A stretch of 64,000 nt of DNA. Source: Planctomycetaceae bacterium. Its GTDB lineage: Bacteria > Planctomycetota > Planctomycetia > Pirellulales > Pirellulaceae. Under the pieces are notes generated by a model. The model was not told the DNA's origin. It saw only the letters and a program-made list of their open reading frames with translations, and did no database searches. Shown one piece after another: positions 35,636 through 44,477 of the stretch. The stretch spans positions 1-64,000 of the forward strand of contig JAIYDN010000107.1 in NCBI GenBank assembly GCA_027487485.1, read 5' to 3'. Within the stretch, counting starts at the first letter, position 1. Each line of letters begins with the position of its first letter. The position numbers were made by a program, and so were the translations under genes.

Positions 35636-37864
35636 ATGAAACGCTACCTTTATCGATGGTTCGCTGGTTTACAAATCGGCTTCATCGCACTATCCGGTTG
35701 CCATCCGACCCAGCCTTTCTTTTTAGGCGAACGAGGGGATCTAGCGCAATACATTGATCGCGCTCAGAACATCGAATACCCCGATCTTCACAAAGAGTCG
35801 CTGCCGGAAGTGACGCAATCGCTCGAACCGCTATCGCTTGATAACCAAAAGTTCGAGTACTTGGATTTGACCTTGGAAGAGTGCATTTCGTACGCTCTGG
35901 TCAATTCTCAAATCGTACGTGCGTTGCCAGGAATTCAGCGTCAGAACGCGGACATGGCTTCGGTGATTCTATCGAGCCCAGGCCAGCAGCTGGGTACGAT
36001 CCTGGATCCTGCCATCGTCGCGACTACCACCAACTCACAACCGCTCACCGTCGATCAGAACGGCAACCGTATTTTGCCTCGAGGTTCCGCTCGTGCGAAC
36101 CAAGTCGGAGGTGTCGAAGATGCCTTGAGCGAGTTCGATGCTCAGTTCAGCTCGTTCTTGTCATTCAACACGACCGACCGAGCTCGTAACGTGGGACCAG
36201 GGAACGTATTCAATCCACAGAATTTCATGGCCCGCGACACCACAGGGCAAATGGCTCTTTCGAAACGCATGGCGACCGGTGGTGTTGTGTCAGCACGATC
36301 GCAGTCGATCTATTCCAACAATAACATTGGGATTCAAGCTGCAGATCCTCGCAACGTTGGTCGTGTCTTTCCAAGCGATTACACTCAGATTTTGGAAATG
36401 CAGGTTCAACATCCTTTGATGCGTGGTCGCGGAACGATGGTGAATCGTATCCCGGTTGTTATTGCTCGTATCAACGAAGATATCGCCGTTGGGGCTTTCG
36501 AAGAACGCGTACGGAACTTGGTCCGCGATGTTGAGTTCGCGTACTGGGATCTTTACGCAGCCTACTACAACGTCGAGACCGCCACCACAGCACGCGATAG
36601 TGCAGCACTTGCTCACAAAATTGCCTTTGCGAAGTTCCAGAAGGGACAAGCCGCTAATGCGGAAGCACAAGCACGCGTAACCCTCCACCAATTTCAAGCA
36701 TCGCTTGATGCTGCGATTGCTGGCGGTGGATTTGGAAACGATCCCGGTCTGTATGGTCGCGAGCAAGTACTGCGATTGCTTTTGGGCTGGGCAGCAACCG
36801 ATGGACGGCTGATTCGCCCCAGCGACAAGCCAACTCTTGGATTGGCTCAATACGATTGGGAATCAGCCCGAGCCGAAATGCTCACTCGCAATATTGACAT
36901 TCGCCAACAGATGTGGGCTGTCAAGCATCGTGAACTCGAACTGATCTCCGCACGCAATCAAGCCCTACCTGACTTGAACATATCCTTGCTGTATCGTTGG
37001 TTAGGTGTCGGAAGTTCGTTGATCGACCGCAACGGAGGAAATGCTCCCTTCCCTAACGGAAATGCGAGTGCCTTCGAAGAACTTCTCGGCGGCCGCTATC
37101 AGGAAGGTGCGGTTCGTTTGGAATTCACACCTAACGCCTTCGGATCTCGACGAGCTCTTAACGACATCACCAACAAGCAACTGGATTTGGCTCGAGCTCA
37201 CCGAGTGTTGGAAGCCAAGGAAGAGGCTGCTGTTAGTAAGTTGACTGACTACTGGCGGCAAGCCGATGGACTGCACAAGCAAATGACCGAACAGTTTCAA
37301 GCCTTGAATGCGGCCCAACGATTGGTGGAAGTCACCCAAGCCAAATTCGATGCTGGCGATGCAAACCAAGATGCTGCGATTGATAATCTGTTACGAGCAC
37401 AACAAAGTCGAGCGACTGCTGGTCAGAACTATATCCGAGCTGTCGCTGAATACAACAAGTCGCTCGTGGACATCCACTTGATCAAGGGAACGCTGCTCGA
37501 ATACAACAACATTGCACTGGAAGAAGGACTGTGGCCAGACAAAGCCTACTGGGATGCTCACGAACGAGCTCGGGAACGGGATGCTGCTCGACAAATTGAT
37601 TACGGTGCAAGCCGACCAAGCGTGATCAGCCAAGGTGAATACCAACAGTTCACCGGATCTGCAAACTCTCAGGCTCGCCCAGCAAGTCCAAACCCAGGTG
37701 GCCCTGCACCGATCAAGGATCTCGATTCCAAGCCAGAATCCATACCAGGACTTCCTGAGGATTCGGCTGACGAGCTACCAGAAAAGCGAGCAAGCCGCCC
37801 CATCACAGGCAATCGCAGTACCACGACGGCAACTCAGCAACCTGGCTCCACTCGGGCACGATAA
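35636..37864 (+). CDS. TolC-family outer-membrane efflux lipoprotein
   Basis: About 742 residues. Start chosen at ATG 35636, giving a clean lipoprotein signal (IALSGC); an in-frame GTG at 35597 would add 13 residues. After a linker, LTLEECISYALVNSQIVRAL opens the first TolC helical repeat, with a long insert reading PRGSARANQVGGVEDALSEF. The second repeat includes VRDVEFAYWDLYAAYYNVET, and the coiled-coil regions (AQARVTLHQFQASLDA, RLVEVTQAKFDAGDANQDAA) are typical. The C-terminus is Pro/Ser-rich. No inner-membrane pump or adaptor gene is adjacent, so its partner must be elsewhere. Confidence 0.9.
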   Translation: MKRYLYRWFAGLQIGFIALSGCHPTQPFFLGERGDLAQYIDRAQNIEYPDLHKESLPEVTQSLEPLSLDNQKFEYLDLTLEECISYALVNSQIVRALPGIQRQNADMASVILSSPGQQLGTILDPAIVATTTNSQPLTVDQNGNRILPRGSARANQVGGVEDALSEFDAQFSSFLSFNTTDRARNVGPGNVFNPQNFMARDTTGQMALSKRMATGGVVSARSQSIYSNNNIGIQAADPRNVGRVFPSDYTQILEMQVQHPLMRGRGTMVNRIPVVIARINEDIAVGAFEERVRNLVRDVEFAYWDLYAAYYNVETATTARDSAALAHKIAFAKFQKGQAANAEAQARVTLHQFQASLDAAIAGGGFGNDPGLYGREQVLRLLLGWAATDGRLIRPSDKPTLGLAQYDWESARAEMLTRNIDIRQQMWAVKHRELELISARNQALPDLNISLLYRWLGVGSSLIDRNGGNAPFPNGNASAFEELLGGRYQEGAVRLEFTPNAFGSRRALNDITNKQLDLARAHRVLEAKEEAAVSKLTDYWRQADGLHKQMTEQFQALNAAQRLVEVTQAKFDAGDANQDAAIDNLLRAQQSRATAGQNYIRAVAEYNKSLVDIHLIKGTLLEYNNIALEEGLWPDKAYWDAHERARERDAARQIDYGASRPSVISQGEYQQFTGSANSQARPASPNPGGPAPIKDLDSKPESIPGLPEDSADELPEKRASRPITGNRSTTTATQQPGSTRAR

Positions 37865-37920
37865 TACAATGAAGTTTGAAAGCGAACAGCGAAAGCTGTG
37901 AACGAGTGATAGGGGGAAAT

Positions 37921-37960
37921 CTTAAGGGATGGTTCGTCGCAAGATGAATCATCCCTTAAG
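37921..37960. terminator. Strong hairpin between convergent genes
   Basis: CTTAAGGGATGGTTC at 37921-37935 pairs with GAATCATCCCTTAAG at 37946-37960, giving a 15-bp stem with one G-T pair and a 10-nt loop. It lies 57 bp after the TolC-like gene and 73 bp beyond the stop of the convergent gene at 38033. No T-run follows, so it may be bidirectional or only an mRNA 3' stabiliser. Confidence 0.65.
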
Positions 37961-38032
37961 CTATTCACGTTTCACTGCTTGCGATAAGAATAGCCGCTCT
38001 GAATTGCCATGGCCTTTGGTTTCCGTAGCAAC

Positions 38033-38611
38033 TTAGCTGATCGTCACGTGCTCGTGAATATCTCGTTCGATCGATGATGGTGCATCGGATTGGATCATAA
38101 TCATCTTGATGTTTCCTTCGCGAATGATCACGATTTCACCTTGTTTGCCATAACCCACGACGGAACCGTCGCCTCGTAAACCCAAGCCTTCGCAAATCTT
38201 CAAAGCCTCCATCGATTCGACAAGGTAAACCGGCTCAATGATTTGTCCGCATTGAAGGTGAATCGAAGCAGCTGCTCTCTTGGAGATTGGCGATGCAGCT
38301 CGCTGGACTGTGCGAACCGTATTTGGTTCAGCGTCTTTCTTCATGAGATGGTTGGAGGCTGACAGAGAACGCCTGCTTCGTGCGGATTTCTTCTGAACTG
38401 GGATCTCCCGATTCGGAACGTCCAAAACCGATCTCGATTTGGTTCCAGGACTTCGCACTTGCTTGATGCGACGCAAGTTGGATGTCCCGGGGCGCTTAAG
38501 CCATCGATCGATCCAAGCTATCGATCGAAAAAAGAGAACGAGAAAGACAATGGCTCCAAGGACAAGTGCAACGCATGCAGCTACCAGTCGGACAATGTCG
38601 AATGCTTCCAT
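38033..38611 (-). CDS. Small membrane-anchored protein of unknown function
   Basis: About 192 residues if translation begins at ATG 38611; in-frame TTG/GTG codons upstream (to 38683) are possible. One membrane span near the N-terminus (VRLVAACVALVLGAIVFLVLFF). A basic Arg/Ser/Lys-rich linker follows (about 45-120). A compact C-terminal domain then reads CGQIIEPVYLVESMEALKIC, with GKQGEIVIIREGNIKMIM. No family recognised. It converges on the TolC-like gene across the hairpin. Confidence 0.65.
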   Translation of the reverse strand: MEAFDIVRLVAACVALVLGAIVFLVLFFRSIAWIDRWLKRPGTSNLRRIKQVRSPGTKSRSVLDVPNREIPVQKKSARSRRSLSASNHLMKKDAEPNTVRTVQRAASPISKRAAASIHLQCGQIIEPVYLVESMEALKICEGLGLRGDGSVVGYGKQGEIVIIREGNIKMIMIQSDAPSSIERDIHEHVTIS

Positions 38612-38761
38612 GAGATTTAAGGCTGAGGAAAAAGGATGGCATGCGCTCTCGGGGGAGACCACGTTGGGTGGAGACGAAGTCAATCGTAGCTCCTAGTCTA
38701 GTCGCAAAGTCGCAAATCTCCATCCATTCTTGATTGCTTCGAGAAATCGTCGAGATTCGCG

Positions 38762-38784
38762 GCTAGCGCCCGCGGCTCAAGTGG
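38762..38784. repeat. Short dispersed motif GCTAGCGCC(A/C)GCGGCTCAA, copy 2
   Basis: Matches 7206-7228 at 21 of 23 bases. It runs into the MFS gene: the TCA at 38777-38779 inside the motif is, on the minus strand, the TGA stop of that gene. Confidence 0.55.
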
Positions 38785-40015
38785 AACCAGATGAATGATC
38801 TGTGCTCGCCCGGTGCAGGATGCCGGCTAGCGGTAGACTCACTAAAGTCGATACCGTCGCTACGCCCCCTACAATCCAAAAACCTACGATGGAATTGTTC
38901 TCGCCGGTTTGGAGAATCGCAGCTGATAGACTAGCTGCTAAGCCACTTGCTAAGTGTTGAACCGCGCTGTTGATGCTCATGAATCCCGCACGCCGGCTGG
39001 GAATCGTGGCCAAAGCCAGCAAGGCTTGGGCAGGAACCATGCGGCCAGAAGTGACCGTCATGTACAAAGACGTTATCGCGATCGCAATAGGAAGCGAAAC
39101 AGGGCCAAGATTGGTAATCAAGAGTGTTGGAATGATCGCCAACGAAGCGAACGTCCAAAAAACAACTCGTTTGCCAAATCGATCAGTCAACCTACCAACA
39201 ATCGGCATCGCAAAAAAGGTACATGCTCCCCCAACAATATAGATGTATTTCACCTCAGGTTTCTGAAGTCCAACATTGGTAACCATGTAAGTCGCGATGT
39301 ACGGAGCTACAGTGAAAGTTCCAAAGACGAGAGAAACCGTGTAGAAGAACGCCAGACGCTGGCTGCGCACGCGAAACTGATCGGATAGCGTTTTCCAATA
39401 CGACAAGGGAACAGCAAGAATATGCCCTCGAAGGGTAGGTAGAGACGCCAGCATCAAAACCCAGACTACGACCGCGATCAACGCCAACACAAAAAATGGG
39501 ACGCGAACCGAATGCGAAACATCCGCAACCCAAAGGGACAACGGTACACCGACAATCGAGGCAATTGCAAAGGACACGGAAACAATCCCCAACGCAAACC
39601 CTCGTCGGCCTTCCGGAAACAAGTCGCTGACCAACGTCATGGTCATGGACCCAACCACCCCACCGAACAGCCCCGTCATGGCTCTTGCAAAGACCAGCGT
39701 GGCGTAATCGTTGGCTACCCCACACAAGAACGTGCAAATGCAGAACATTGCAAAAACGACCATCATGGCCCGTTTCCGTTCGAAGCGGTCAATGAATCCT
39801 GACGCGAACATGCCTCCGACAAACGCTGCGAAACCGTAACTTGCCACCATATGCCCGAACTGTTCGGGAGAAATCTTCATCTCGTCGATAAATCGAGGCC
39901 CCAGCGGCATCACCAACATGAAGTCCAACAGATTGATGAACTGAACGGCCGCCAACGCGAAAAGGCTAATCCACTGGCGACGAGTGAAGGAAGTGGATGC
40001 TGGATTTAAATTCAT
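38777..40015 (-). CDS. Major facilitator superfamily transporter
   Basis: A 412-residue MFS permease with about 12 hydrophobic spans. The motif between helices 2 and 3 reads GGMFASGFIDRFERKRAMMV, and the matching half-repeat has GRLTDRFGKRVVFW. The best fit is the drug:H+ antiporter group (opening AAVQFINLLDFMLVMPLGPRF), but the substrate is unknown. The start is ATG 40015, directly after an in-frame TTG at 40018. The stop codon is supplied by a dispersed repeat motif. Confidence 0.9.
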   Translation of the reverse strand: MNLNPASTSFTRRQWISLFALAAVQFINLLDFMLVMPLGPRFIDEMKISPEQFGHMVASYGFAAFVGGMFASGFIDRFERKRAMMVVFAMFCICTFLCGVANDYATLVFARAMTGLFGGVVGSMTMTLVSDLFPEGRRGFALGIVSVSFAIASIVGVPLSLWVADVSHSVRVPFFVLALIAVVVWVLMLASLPTLRGHILAVPLSYWKTLSDQFRVRSQRLAFFYTVSLVFGTFTVAPYIATYMVTNVGLQKPEVKYIYIVGGACTFFAMPIVGRLTDRFGKRVVFWTFASLAIIPTLLITNLGPVSLPIAIAITSLYMTVTSGRMVPAQALLALATIPSRRAGFMSINSAVQHLASGLAASLSAAILQTGENNSIVGFWIVGGVATVSTLVSLPLAGILHRASTDHSSGST

Positions 40016-40126
40016 CAAAGATTCGGGCTTCGTTCTTGCTGCAGTACAACTAGCAAAAGTAGGTCACAATCATCGCTTACCCAATCATCCTGAGCAAGTC
40101 GCAATCCACGCCTAGATTGCTTCTTC

Positions 40127-40270
40127 CTACTTGGCTGGCTTTGGCATCCGTTCTAAAACCAACACCAACCTTTCCAGAAACTTAACAAGTGCAACGCGAA
40201 TGTGGGCCTCGTGCCCTCCTTCGCAATAGGTTTGGTGCGCTAATATGCCATCAACCTTCAAGCTGTTTTG
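40127..40270 (-). pseudogene. 3' remnant of a gene, probably an esterase/hydrolase-like protein
   Basis: On the minus strand, 47 codons ending in TAG read DGILAHQTYCEGGHEAHIRV, then ALVKFLERLVLVLERMPKPA. No start is present, and the upstream end runs directly into the 36-bp inverted repeat at 40265. A GGHE...FLERL pattern resembles C-termini of some alpha/beta-hydrolase esterases, but the assignment is weak. It appears to be a gene end cut off by the repeat. Confidence 0.35.
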
Positions 40271-40366
40271 AATATCGAATTTCGAACAAGGAATTTCGAA
40301 ATCCCAAGGAACACGAACGCCACTTCGCTATTCGAAATTCCTTGTTCGGTGTTCGACATTCAAAAC
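40265..40366. repeat. 36-bp imperfect inverted repeat (hairpin element)
   Basis: Left arm 40265-40300 and right arm 40331-40366 are reverse complements at 32 of 36 positions around a 30-bp loop. The arms contain CGAACAAGGAATTTCGAA and its complement. Arms of this kind recur between genes in many genomes (general knowledge) and probably form a cruciform or RNA hairpin. It truncates the gene remnant on its left and lies about 160 bp from a REP-associated transposase gene. Confidence 0.75.
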
Positions 40367-40397
40367 AAATCGACAATAGATGCTCTTTTTGGTTTTA

Positions 40398-40490
40398 AGC
40401 CTGAAGGGCTGTCACATCCTCTGCCGGGGGCGAAGGCCCCGGTATCAAGTCAAATGGAACCCAAAAGGCCTGAGGGGCCGACACACCCAT
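40398..40490. repeat. REP-like repeats next to the REP-associated transposase
   Basis: Two related words, AAGCCTGAAGGGCTGTCACA (about 40398) and AAGGCCTGAGGGGCCGACAC (about 40465), bracket a short hairpin, CCGGGGGCGAAGGCCCCGG, near 40425. Such GCC-rich palindromic words are what RAYT-type transposases are expected to bind. They lie just 3' of the truncated transposase gene. Confidence 0.5.
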
Positions 40491-40523
40491 CTTTCTCGAC
40501 CATGATTCGGCTCCCATAGGACA

Positions 40524-40919
40524 CTAAGCGAGCTCGTAGCGCCTGCGTTCGACGTATCGGGACACGGTGATAAAGTGCAGATCGTCCTGAATCAGAAAAG
40601 ACTTGAATCGCCCCTGATAGACATGACCTTTGCCCGTCGAATGCCTATGAGCATGCCAGCGTTGCGTATGAGTCAAGGTTAGCCAGCCGGTAAACTTCGA
40701 TAGCTCTCCGTTTTCGATCGGCTGGACACCCAGATGCCAGTGATTAGGCATTAGGCAATACGACAAAAGCCGTGTGTCCGTCCTTTCAATGGCCTCCTCT
40801 AGTATTCGCTCGAAGGCTTCGTAGTCTTTTTCCTTCTCGAAAATAGGAAGTCTTGCGTTTGCACGATTAAGCACTTGATAGATCAAACCACCAACTGCCG
40901 CTCGCTTTGCTCTTCTCAT
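40524..40919 (-). CDS. REP-associated tyrosine (Y1/HUH) transposase, C-terminally truncated
   Basis: About 131 residues from ATG 40919 (in-frame starts up to 40949). Y1/IS200-like domain: GGLIYQVLNRANARLPIFEK, FERILEEAIERTDTRLLSYC, the metal-binding HUH motif in MPNHWHLGV, and WLTLTHTQRWHAHRH with GHVYQGRFKSF. The catalytic tyrosine helix is present (FITVSRYVERR). Full relatives continue after YVER with NxLRAGLV and a further 60-90 residues; here the frame ends at YELA. The catalytic residues remain but the DNA-binding tail is lost, so it is probably inactive. Confidence 0.85.
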   Translation of the reverse strand: MRRAKRAAVGGLIYQVLNRANARLPIFEKEKDYEAFERILEEAIERTDTRLLSYCLMPNHWHLGVQPIENGELSKFTGWLTLTHTQRWHAHRHSTGKGHVYQGRFKSFLIQDDLHFITVSRYVERRRYELA

Positions 40920-40986
40920 AACCAGCCATAATGGCAAACTTCTACACAAATGTCAATAAACGGTTCCTGCCACCTTTTAAGCTCCC

Positions 40987-42048
40987 CTACGGGCGTGTCG
41001 GAAGTGAACCTTTCCCTAGCTCTGCTGCGATGATGGCTTCGAGTTCAGGCGAGTAAGTAATGGGGACCGTTGCCGGGGAAAGCGATTCAGGTTCGAATAG
41101 ATCATCACCTAAGAAGTCGTCTTCCTCAACGACGAAGTCGAGTCGTTGAATCAGCGAGCTCGCCTCCGACCCTAAAACAACGCACTTTCTTTTGGACTTC
41201 GGTTCTGAAAAGATCACGCTACGAAAAAGTGGGCCTTTGACACATACCAAAGTGCCATCTGCCAATTGATTAACCACTCTGTACTGAAACACACTTTTCA
41301 GCGCCCATGACTTGCTGTCGAACGCCATCTGCCAAATACATTTCGTCCCTGCACTCTTGTTGTATTGAGTAACTACAGTGTCGCCAAAATCGTCCGTTGC
41401 AACTGAGAAAGGCTCGTAACTATCCAGTACCCTAAGCCACTGTTCCATATTCGTCGGCCCCATCCATTGAGCAGCGGAAGTCCAGCCAGCAAGTCGGTAG
41501 TCGAGTATTGTTGGCCAAGAGCGGGGCAACCTCTCTGGAACTTGAATACGGATATGAGTTTTCAAGAATCTAACCTCTCTGTCGCTCGATCGGATTCGAC
41601 GCTCTCGCAGCCTCAATGAATCAGGAATCGACAAGTCAAGAAACATACGATTATCGAACGTAAAGTTAGCAAGAAAGTCAATCTTAGTATCCGACACGTC
41701 GTACCAATCTTGACGTGTTCGCATCTCCACAAAGTCACTTGCGAAATCACAGAGAAATGCTCGCTCTGGTGGAAAGGAAACGATGGGTTCTTTTTTTACG
41801 GCAACGTCATCCCACAAAGGCGCTGAATACTCTCGTATCCAAACTCGCCCTGAAAGCGTTTTAACTCTTCTCGCTTCGTTCGTTAACTTAGCCCAAACCT
41901 TGCTGAACTCAGCTTTGGCATATGAACCATTAACGCCGAATGCTTCCTTTGCTTTTCCTGCCACAGCCTCTGAGGAATCATCTTGTGATAATGCTAAGGA
42001 AGCAGCGGTAGTAAACAACAGCATGCTGGCAAATACGAAACGCAACAT
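40987..42048 (-). CDS. Secreted protein of unknown function
   Basis: About 353 residues from ATG 42048, which gives a good signal peptide (LRFVFASMLLFTTAASLALS). Upstream in-frame codons exist to 42162 but would bury it. The mature protein reads KLTNEARRVKTLSGRVWIRE, IVSFPPERAFLCDF and so on, beta-rich, with a pattern reminiscent of LolA-like or outer-membrane-sorting folds. I do not recognise a defined family. Acidic C-terminus. Divergent from the small secreted protein at 42439. Confidence 0.7.
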   Translation of the reverse strand: MLRFVFASMLLFTTAASLALSQDDSSEAVAGKAKEAFGVNGSYAKAEFSKVWAKLTNEARRVKTLSGRVWIREYSAPLWDDVAVKKEPIVSFPPERAFLCDFASDFVEMRTRQDWYDVSDTKIDFLANFTFDNRMFLDLSIPDSLRLRERRIRSSDREVRFLKTHIRIQVPERLPRSWPTILDYRLAGWTSAAQWMGPTNMEQWLRVLDSYEPFSVATDDFGDTVVTQYNKSAGTKCIWQMAFDSKSWALKSVFQYRVVNQLADGTLVCVKGPLFRSVIFSEPKSKRKCVVLGSEASSLIQRLDFVVEEDDFLGDDLFEPESLSPATVPITYSPELEAIIAAELGKGSLPTRP

Positions 42049-42438
42049 GAGACGACTCCATCTCTCAATTAATTGTTTTTCTGAATAGCATGTGGTCTCA
42101 AATCGGTAACCGAAAAATCCAAGCAAGGGCATCAATTGGCACCAAATCAAAGAAGGGGGCATTCGTCAGCTGTCAAACAGCAATTGGAAGCATCCATTCG
42201 ACGTTACTATACCCCAAAGCGGAGGCCTGATGGAGGATTTGGGTAACTCACTAGCTGTGAGAAGATTTTATTCCTTCGATGAAGATGCTCGTAACGACGT
42301 TGGCAGGACGGGGACGTCGCTACAATCCGAAGGTTCGCACAAAACGTTCGCAATAAATGGATAAAAAATATTGAACCACCAGCAAATCCAATTAGCGTGG
42401 AATAGTGCGGGGAACGATATTACACAAGGAAAATCAAC
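42049..42438. other. Divergent intergenic region
   Basis: About 390 bp between two divergent secreted-protein genes; must contain both promoters. No gene, repeat or RNA element was recognised. Confidence 0.4.
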
Positions 42439-42885
42439 ATGATTGCGAAGTTTAGCTTGGGTCTTTTGGTCGCTTTGGTGACGGTTTGCGCCATCCCTTC
42501 GGCTCAAGCTCAGGATCCCTTTGGGTTTCAATTTGGCTATACACTCGGATACCAAAACAGCTTTCGAAATCGATTGCCAACGCCTCCGTACTTCGCCATT
42601 TACCCTCCCGTATATTACGGAAATCGCTACCAGCGCCCCTATGGGGATAGCCCCTTTGCTGCCTTCCCGCAGCTCCGATCTGGCCCAGATTATTATGCGG
42701 TCCCAAGAGATGTGCCGTTCCGAACTCGGTCTGTGATGAACACGCATGCCAATCCATCTTCGGTGCAGCATGCTGTTTCGGAACCAGTGGCCGAAGCCGC
42801 ACCTCAAGTTGATGCGCCACAGACTGGTCGTACGGTCGTCATCGTCAATCCGTTTGCTCAATCGCAAGTGGCTCAAGGAAAGTAA
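42439..42885 (+). CDS. Small secreted protein
   Basis: A 148-residue protein with a clear signal peptide (1-24, cleavage after AQA). The mature part is Tyr/Pro/Phe-rich (YFAIYPPVYYGNRYQRPYGD) and then Ala/Pro/Gln-rich, ending in RTVVIVNPFAQSQVAQG. No domain recognised; similar Tyr/Pro-rich small exported proteins are common in Pirellulaceae. Ribosome binding site AAGGAAA. Its 3' end overlaps the convergent FhcC-like gene by 13 bp. Confidence 0.75.
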   Translation: MIAKFSLGLLVALVTVCAIPSAQAQDPFGFQFGYTLGYQNSFRNRLPTPPYFAIYPPVYYGNRYQRPYGDSPFAAFPQLRSGPDYYAVPRDVPFRTRSVMNTHANPSSVQHAVSEPVAEAAPQVDAPQTGRTVVIVNPFAQSQVAQGK

Positions 42886-43790
42886 GTCGCTGGACTTGAA
42901 CGCACCTCGGACGAGGAGACTCGTCTCAGGACCAGCACTTCACCTCGGCCTTGATAATTTTGGTCCGCGATCTGGCGTTGCACCCAACGTGTTCGCGGAA
43001 TCTTAATCGGAGTCGGTCGAAGCGGAGCATCCGAAACAACATCGGTCCATGTTTGCATTGCTTCGATTTGAACTCGTTCCAGATGTTTCCATAACAGCGG
43101 CAGGAAACTCAATTCGAACTCTCGCGCGTCCGATAAGGATGCGGATGGTTCCCCGGTGTAATCCCGAAACAAGATGATGCTCCCACGTCTTAGACCAGCA
43201 CCCCAATGGTCTCCTAGCTCGCCGGCGATTATCAGGGACCCGGCGATCATCTGGGACGCAGCGTAGCTTCCGATGTCGCCACCAACGAAGACGGTTCCTC
43301 TTCTCATCCTTTCGCAAGCGCGATCTCCGACCGAGCCTGCAATAAAGAGATCGCCGCCACGTAGACCAGATTTTTGGCCTGCCAAGGGGGAGCCAAGATT
43401 GTCGCCACAATTGCCGCTCAAGTAGATCAGCCCATCCTTCATACCGGCCGCCAAAAAATTACCCGCATTACCGGCAATCAAAACACGACCGCCCGCCAGT
43501 TCCATCGCGGTTCGTTCCCCAACATCTCCCAAGACGCACAGGGTACCGCTTTTCATTCGGTATCCCAGCTTCTCAATTCTCTTGCAATCCCCTTCGATCA
43601 AAACGATGTCCTCGCGGCTCGTTTCGCATCGCTCGACCTGAAACACTTTGGATATCGGCACTACGCCTTGATCGGTCGCTATTGACGTTGCCTCAATCGC
43701 CTCTTGGGAGAGGTTCTTGAAGGCTTCTGGGGAGAGCGACGATCCATCCATGCTACCCAAAAACGAACTTTGTTTCCTAAGGATTAGCAT
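42873..43790 (-). CDS. fhcC: Formylmethanofuran dehydrogenase / formyltransferase-hydrolase complex subunit C homologue
   Basis: A 305-residue GXGXG-type beta-helix protein. The repeat region (about 80-215) has the expected pattern: MKSGTLCVLGDVGERTAMEL, GGRVLIAGNAGNFLAAGMKD, GLIYLSGNCGDNLGSPLAGQ, RGGDLFIAGSVGDRACERM and MIAGSLIIAGELGDHWGAG. This matches subunit C of formylmethanofuran dehydrogenase, or FhcC of the bacterial H4MPT-linked C1 pathway, which planctomycetes carry. No fhcA, B or D lies in the window. It starts 6 bp after the upstream gene's stop, as third gene of an operon with a CBM9-like and a secreted methyltransferase-like protein. GltB-type GXGXG domains are an alternative. 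Confidence 0.8.
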   Translation of the reverse strand: MLILRKQSSFLGSMDGSSLSPEAFKNLSQEAIEATSIATDQGVVPISKVFQVERCETSREDIVLIEGDCKRIEKLGYRMKSGTLCVLGDVGERTAMELAGGRVLIAGNAGNFLAAGMKDGLIYLSGNCGDNLGSPLAGQKSGLRGGDLFIAGSVGDRACERMRRGTVFVGGDIGSYAASQMIAGSLIIAGELGDHWGAGLRRGSIILFRDYTGEPSASLSDAREFELSFLPLLWKHLERVQIEAMQTWTDVVSDAPLRPTPIKIPRTRWVQRQIADQNYQGRGEVLVLRRVSSSEVRSSPATYFP

Positions 43791-43796
43791 GTTGCA

Positions 43797-44477
43797 TCAA
43801 GGAGCAAGAGGTTGAATGATTTTGCCACGACACCACACGCTGGGATCTTCAAAATAGGGACTATTTCTTGAACGTGCCATGCATTGCGAGCCCAACATTT
43901 GGGATTGAAGCACATAGAAAAGTCCGATCTCTTGAAACTCGCGAGGATCAAAGCCCGTCAAGGTAAAAGAGGGCAGAAATACCTTCAGCTCGTATCCAAA
44001 GCTTCTGGCAAGCAGCCCGACTGAAATGTCCTTGGGATGAACTTCATCCGGGTTGGCACGGGCTCGTTGCATCGCACCTAATTCGCCGTGCCCCCTCACG
44101 ATTTCACTAGAATCGGTTGGGTTGCACATCACATCGAACCGATGGCAATACGTTGTCCCCCGGTGCACGCCGGGACTCCAGCGGGTATCGACATACAAGC
44201 TCAAGAGAAGGGTTGAATCGCCCCGTCGAGGTCCGTCCGGTTGCGACTTGCGAATCGAACCGTGCAGAAACAAGCCATCGTCGTTCCAGCCTATAGAGAA
44301 CTCGGCAAAGCGCTTCTCGTCCGCCAAAGAACTCAGTGGTGGTATTCGAAATGAATCGTCTAACTCCCATTCCAAACGTTCAGGTTTGGCGAACGCTTTG
44401 GTGTCGTTCACATAGGCTATTGGAAAGCCCAGATCGAATAACCAGCTCGGGTCCCCAAGTAGTTCGCTGAGCTTCAC
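43797..44477 (-). CDS. CBM9/DOMON-like protein of unknown function
   Basis: About 226 residues. Start GTG 44477 overlaps the upstream TGA (GTGA); in-frame GTG 44528 would give a long overlap. A beta-rich pattern, AEFSIGWNDDGLFLHGSIRK, then LLLSLYVDTRWSPGVHRGTT and CHRFDVMC, resembles carbohydrate-binding family 9 / DOMON-type sandwiches. No signal peptide, so cytoplasmic. Sits between the methyltransferase-like gene and fhcC, which begins 6 bp later. Function unknown. Confidence 0.65.
   Translation of the reverse strand: MKLSELLGDPSWLFDLGFPIAYVNDTKAFAKPERLEWELDDSFRIPPLSSLADEKRFAEFSIGWNDDGLFLHGSIRKSQPDGPRRGDSTLLLSLYVDTRWSPGVHRGTTYCHRFDVMCNPTDSSEIVRGHGELGAMQRARANPDEVHPKDISVGLLARSFGYELKVFLPSFTLTGFDPREFQEIGLFYVLQSQMLGSQCMARSRNSPYFEDPSVWCRGKIIQPLAP

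Noticed and set aside
40268-40519. Plus-strand 83-codon frame
   Set aside because: It is read through the 36-bp inverted repeat and REP-like words, so it is non-coding.
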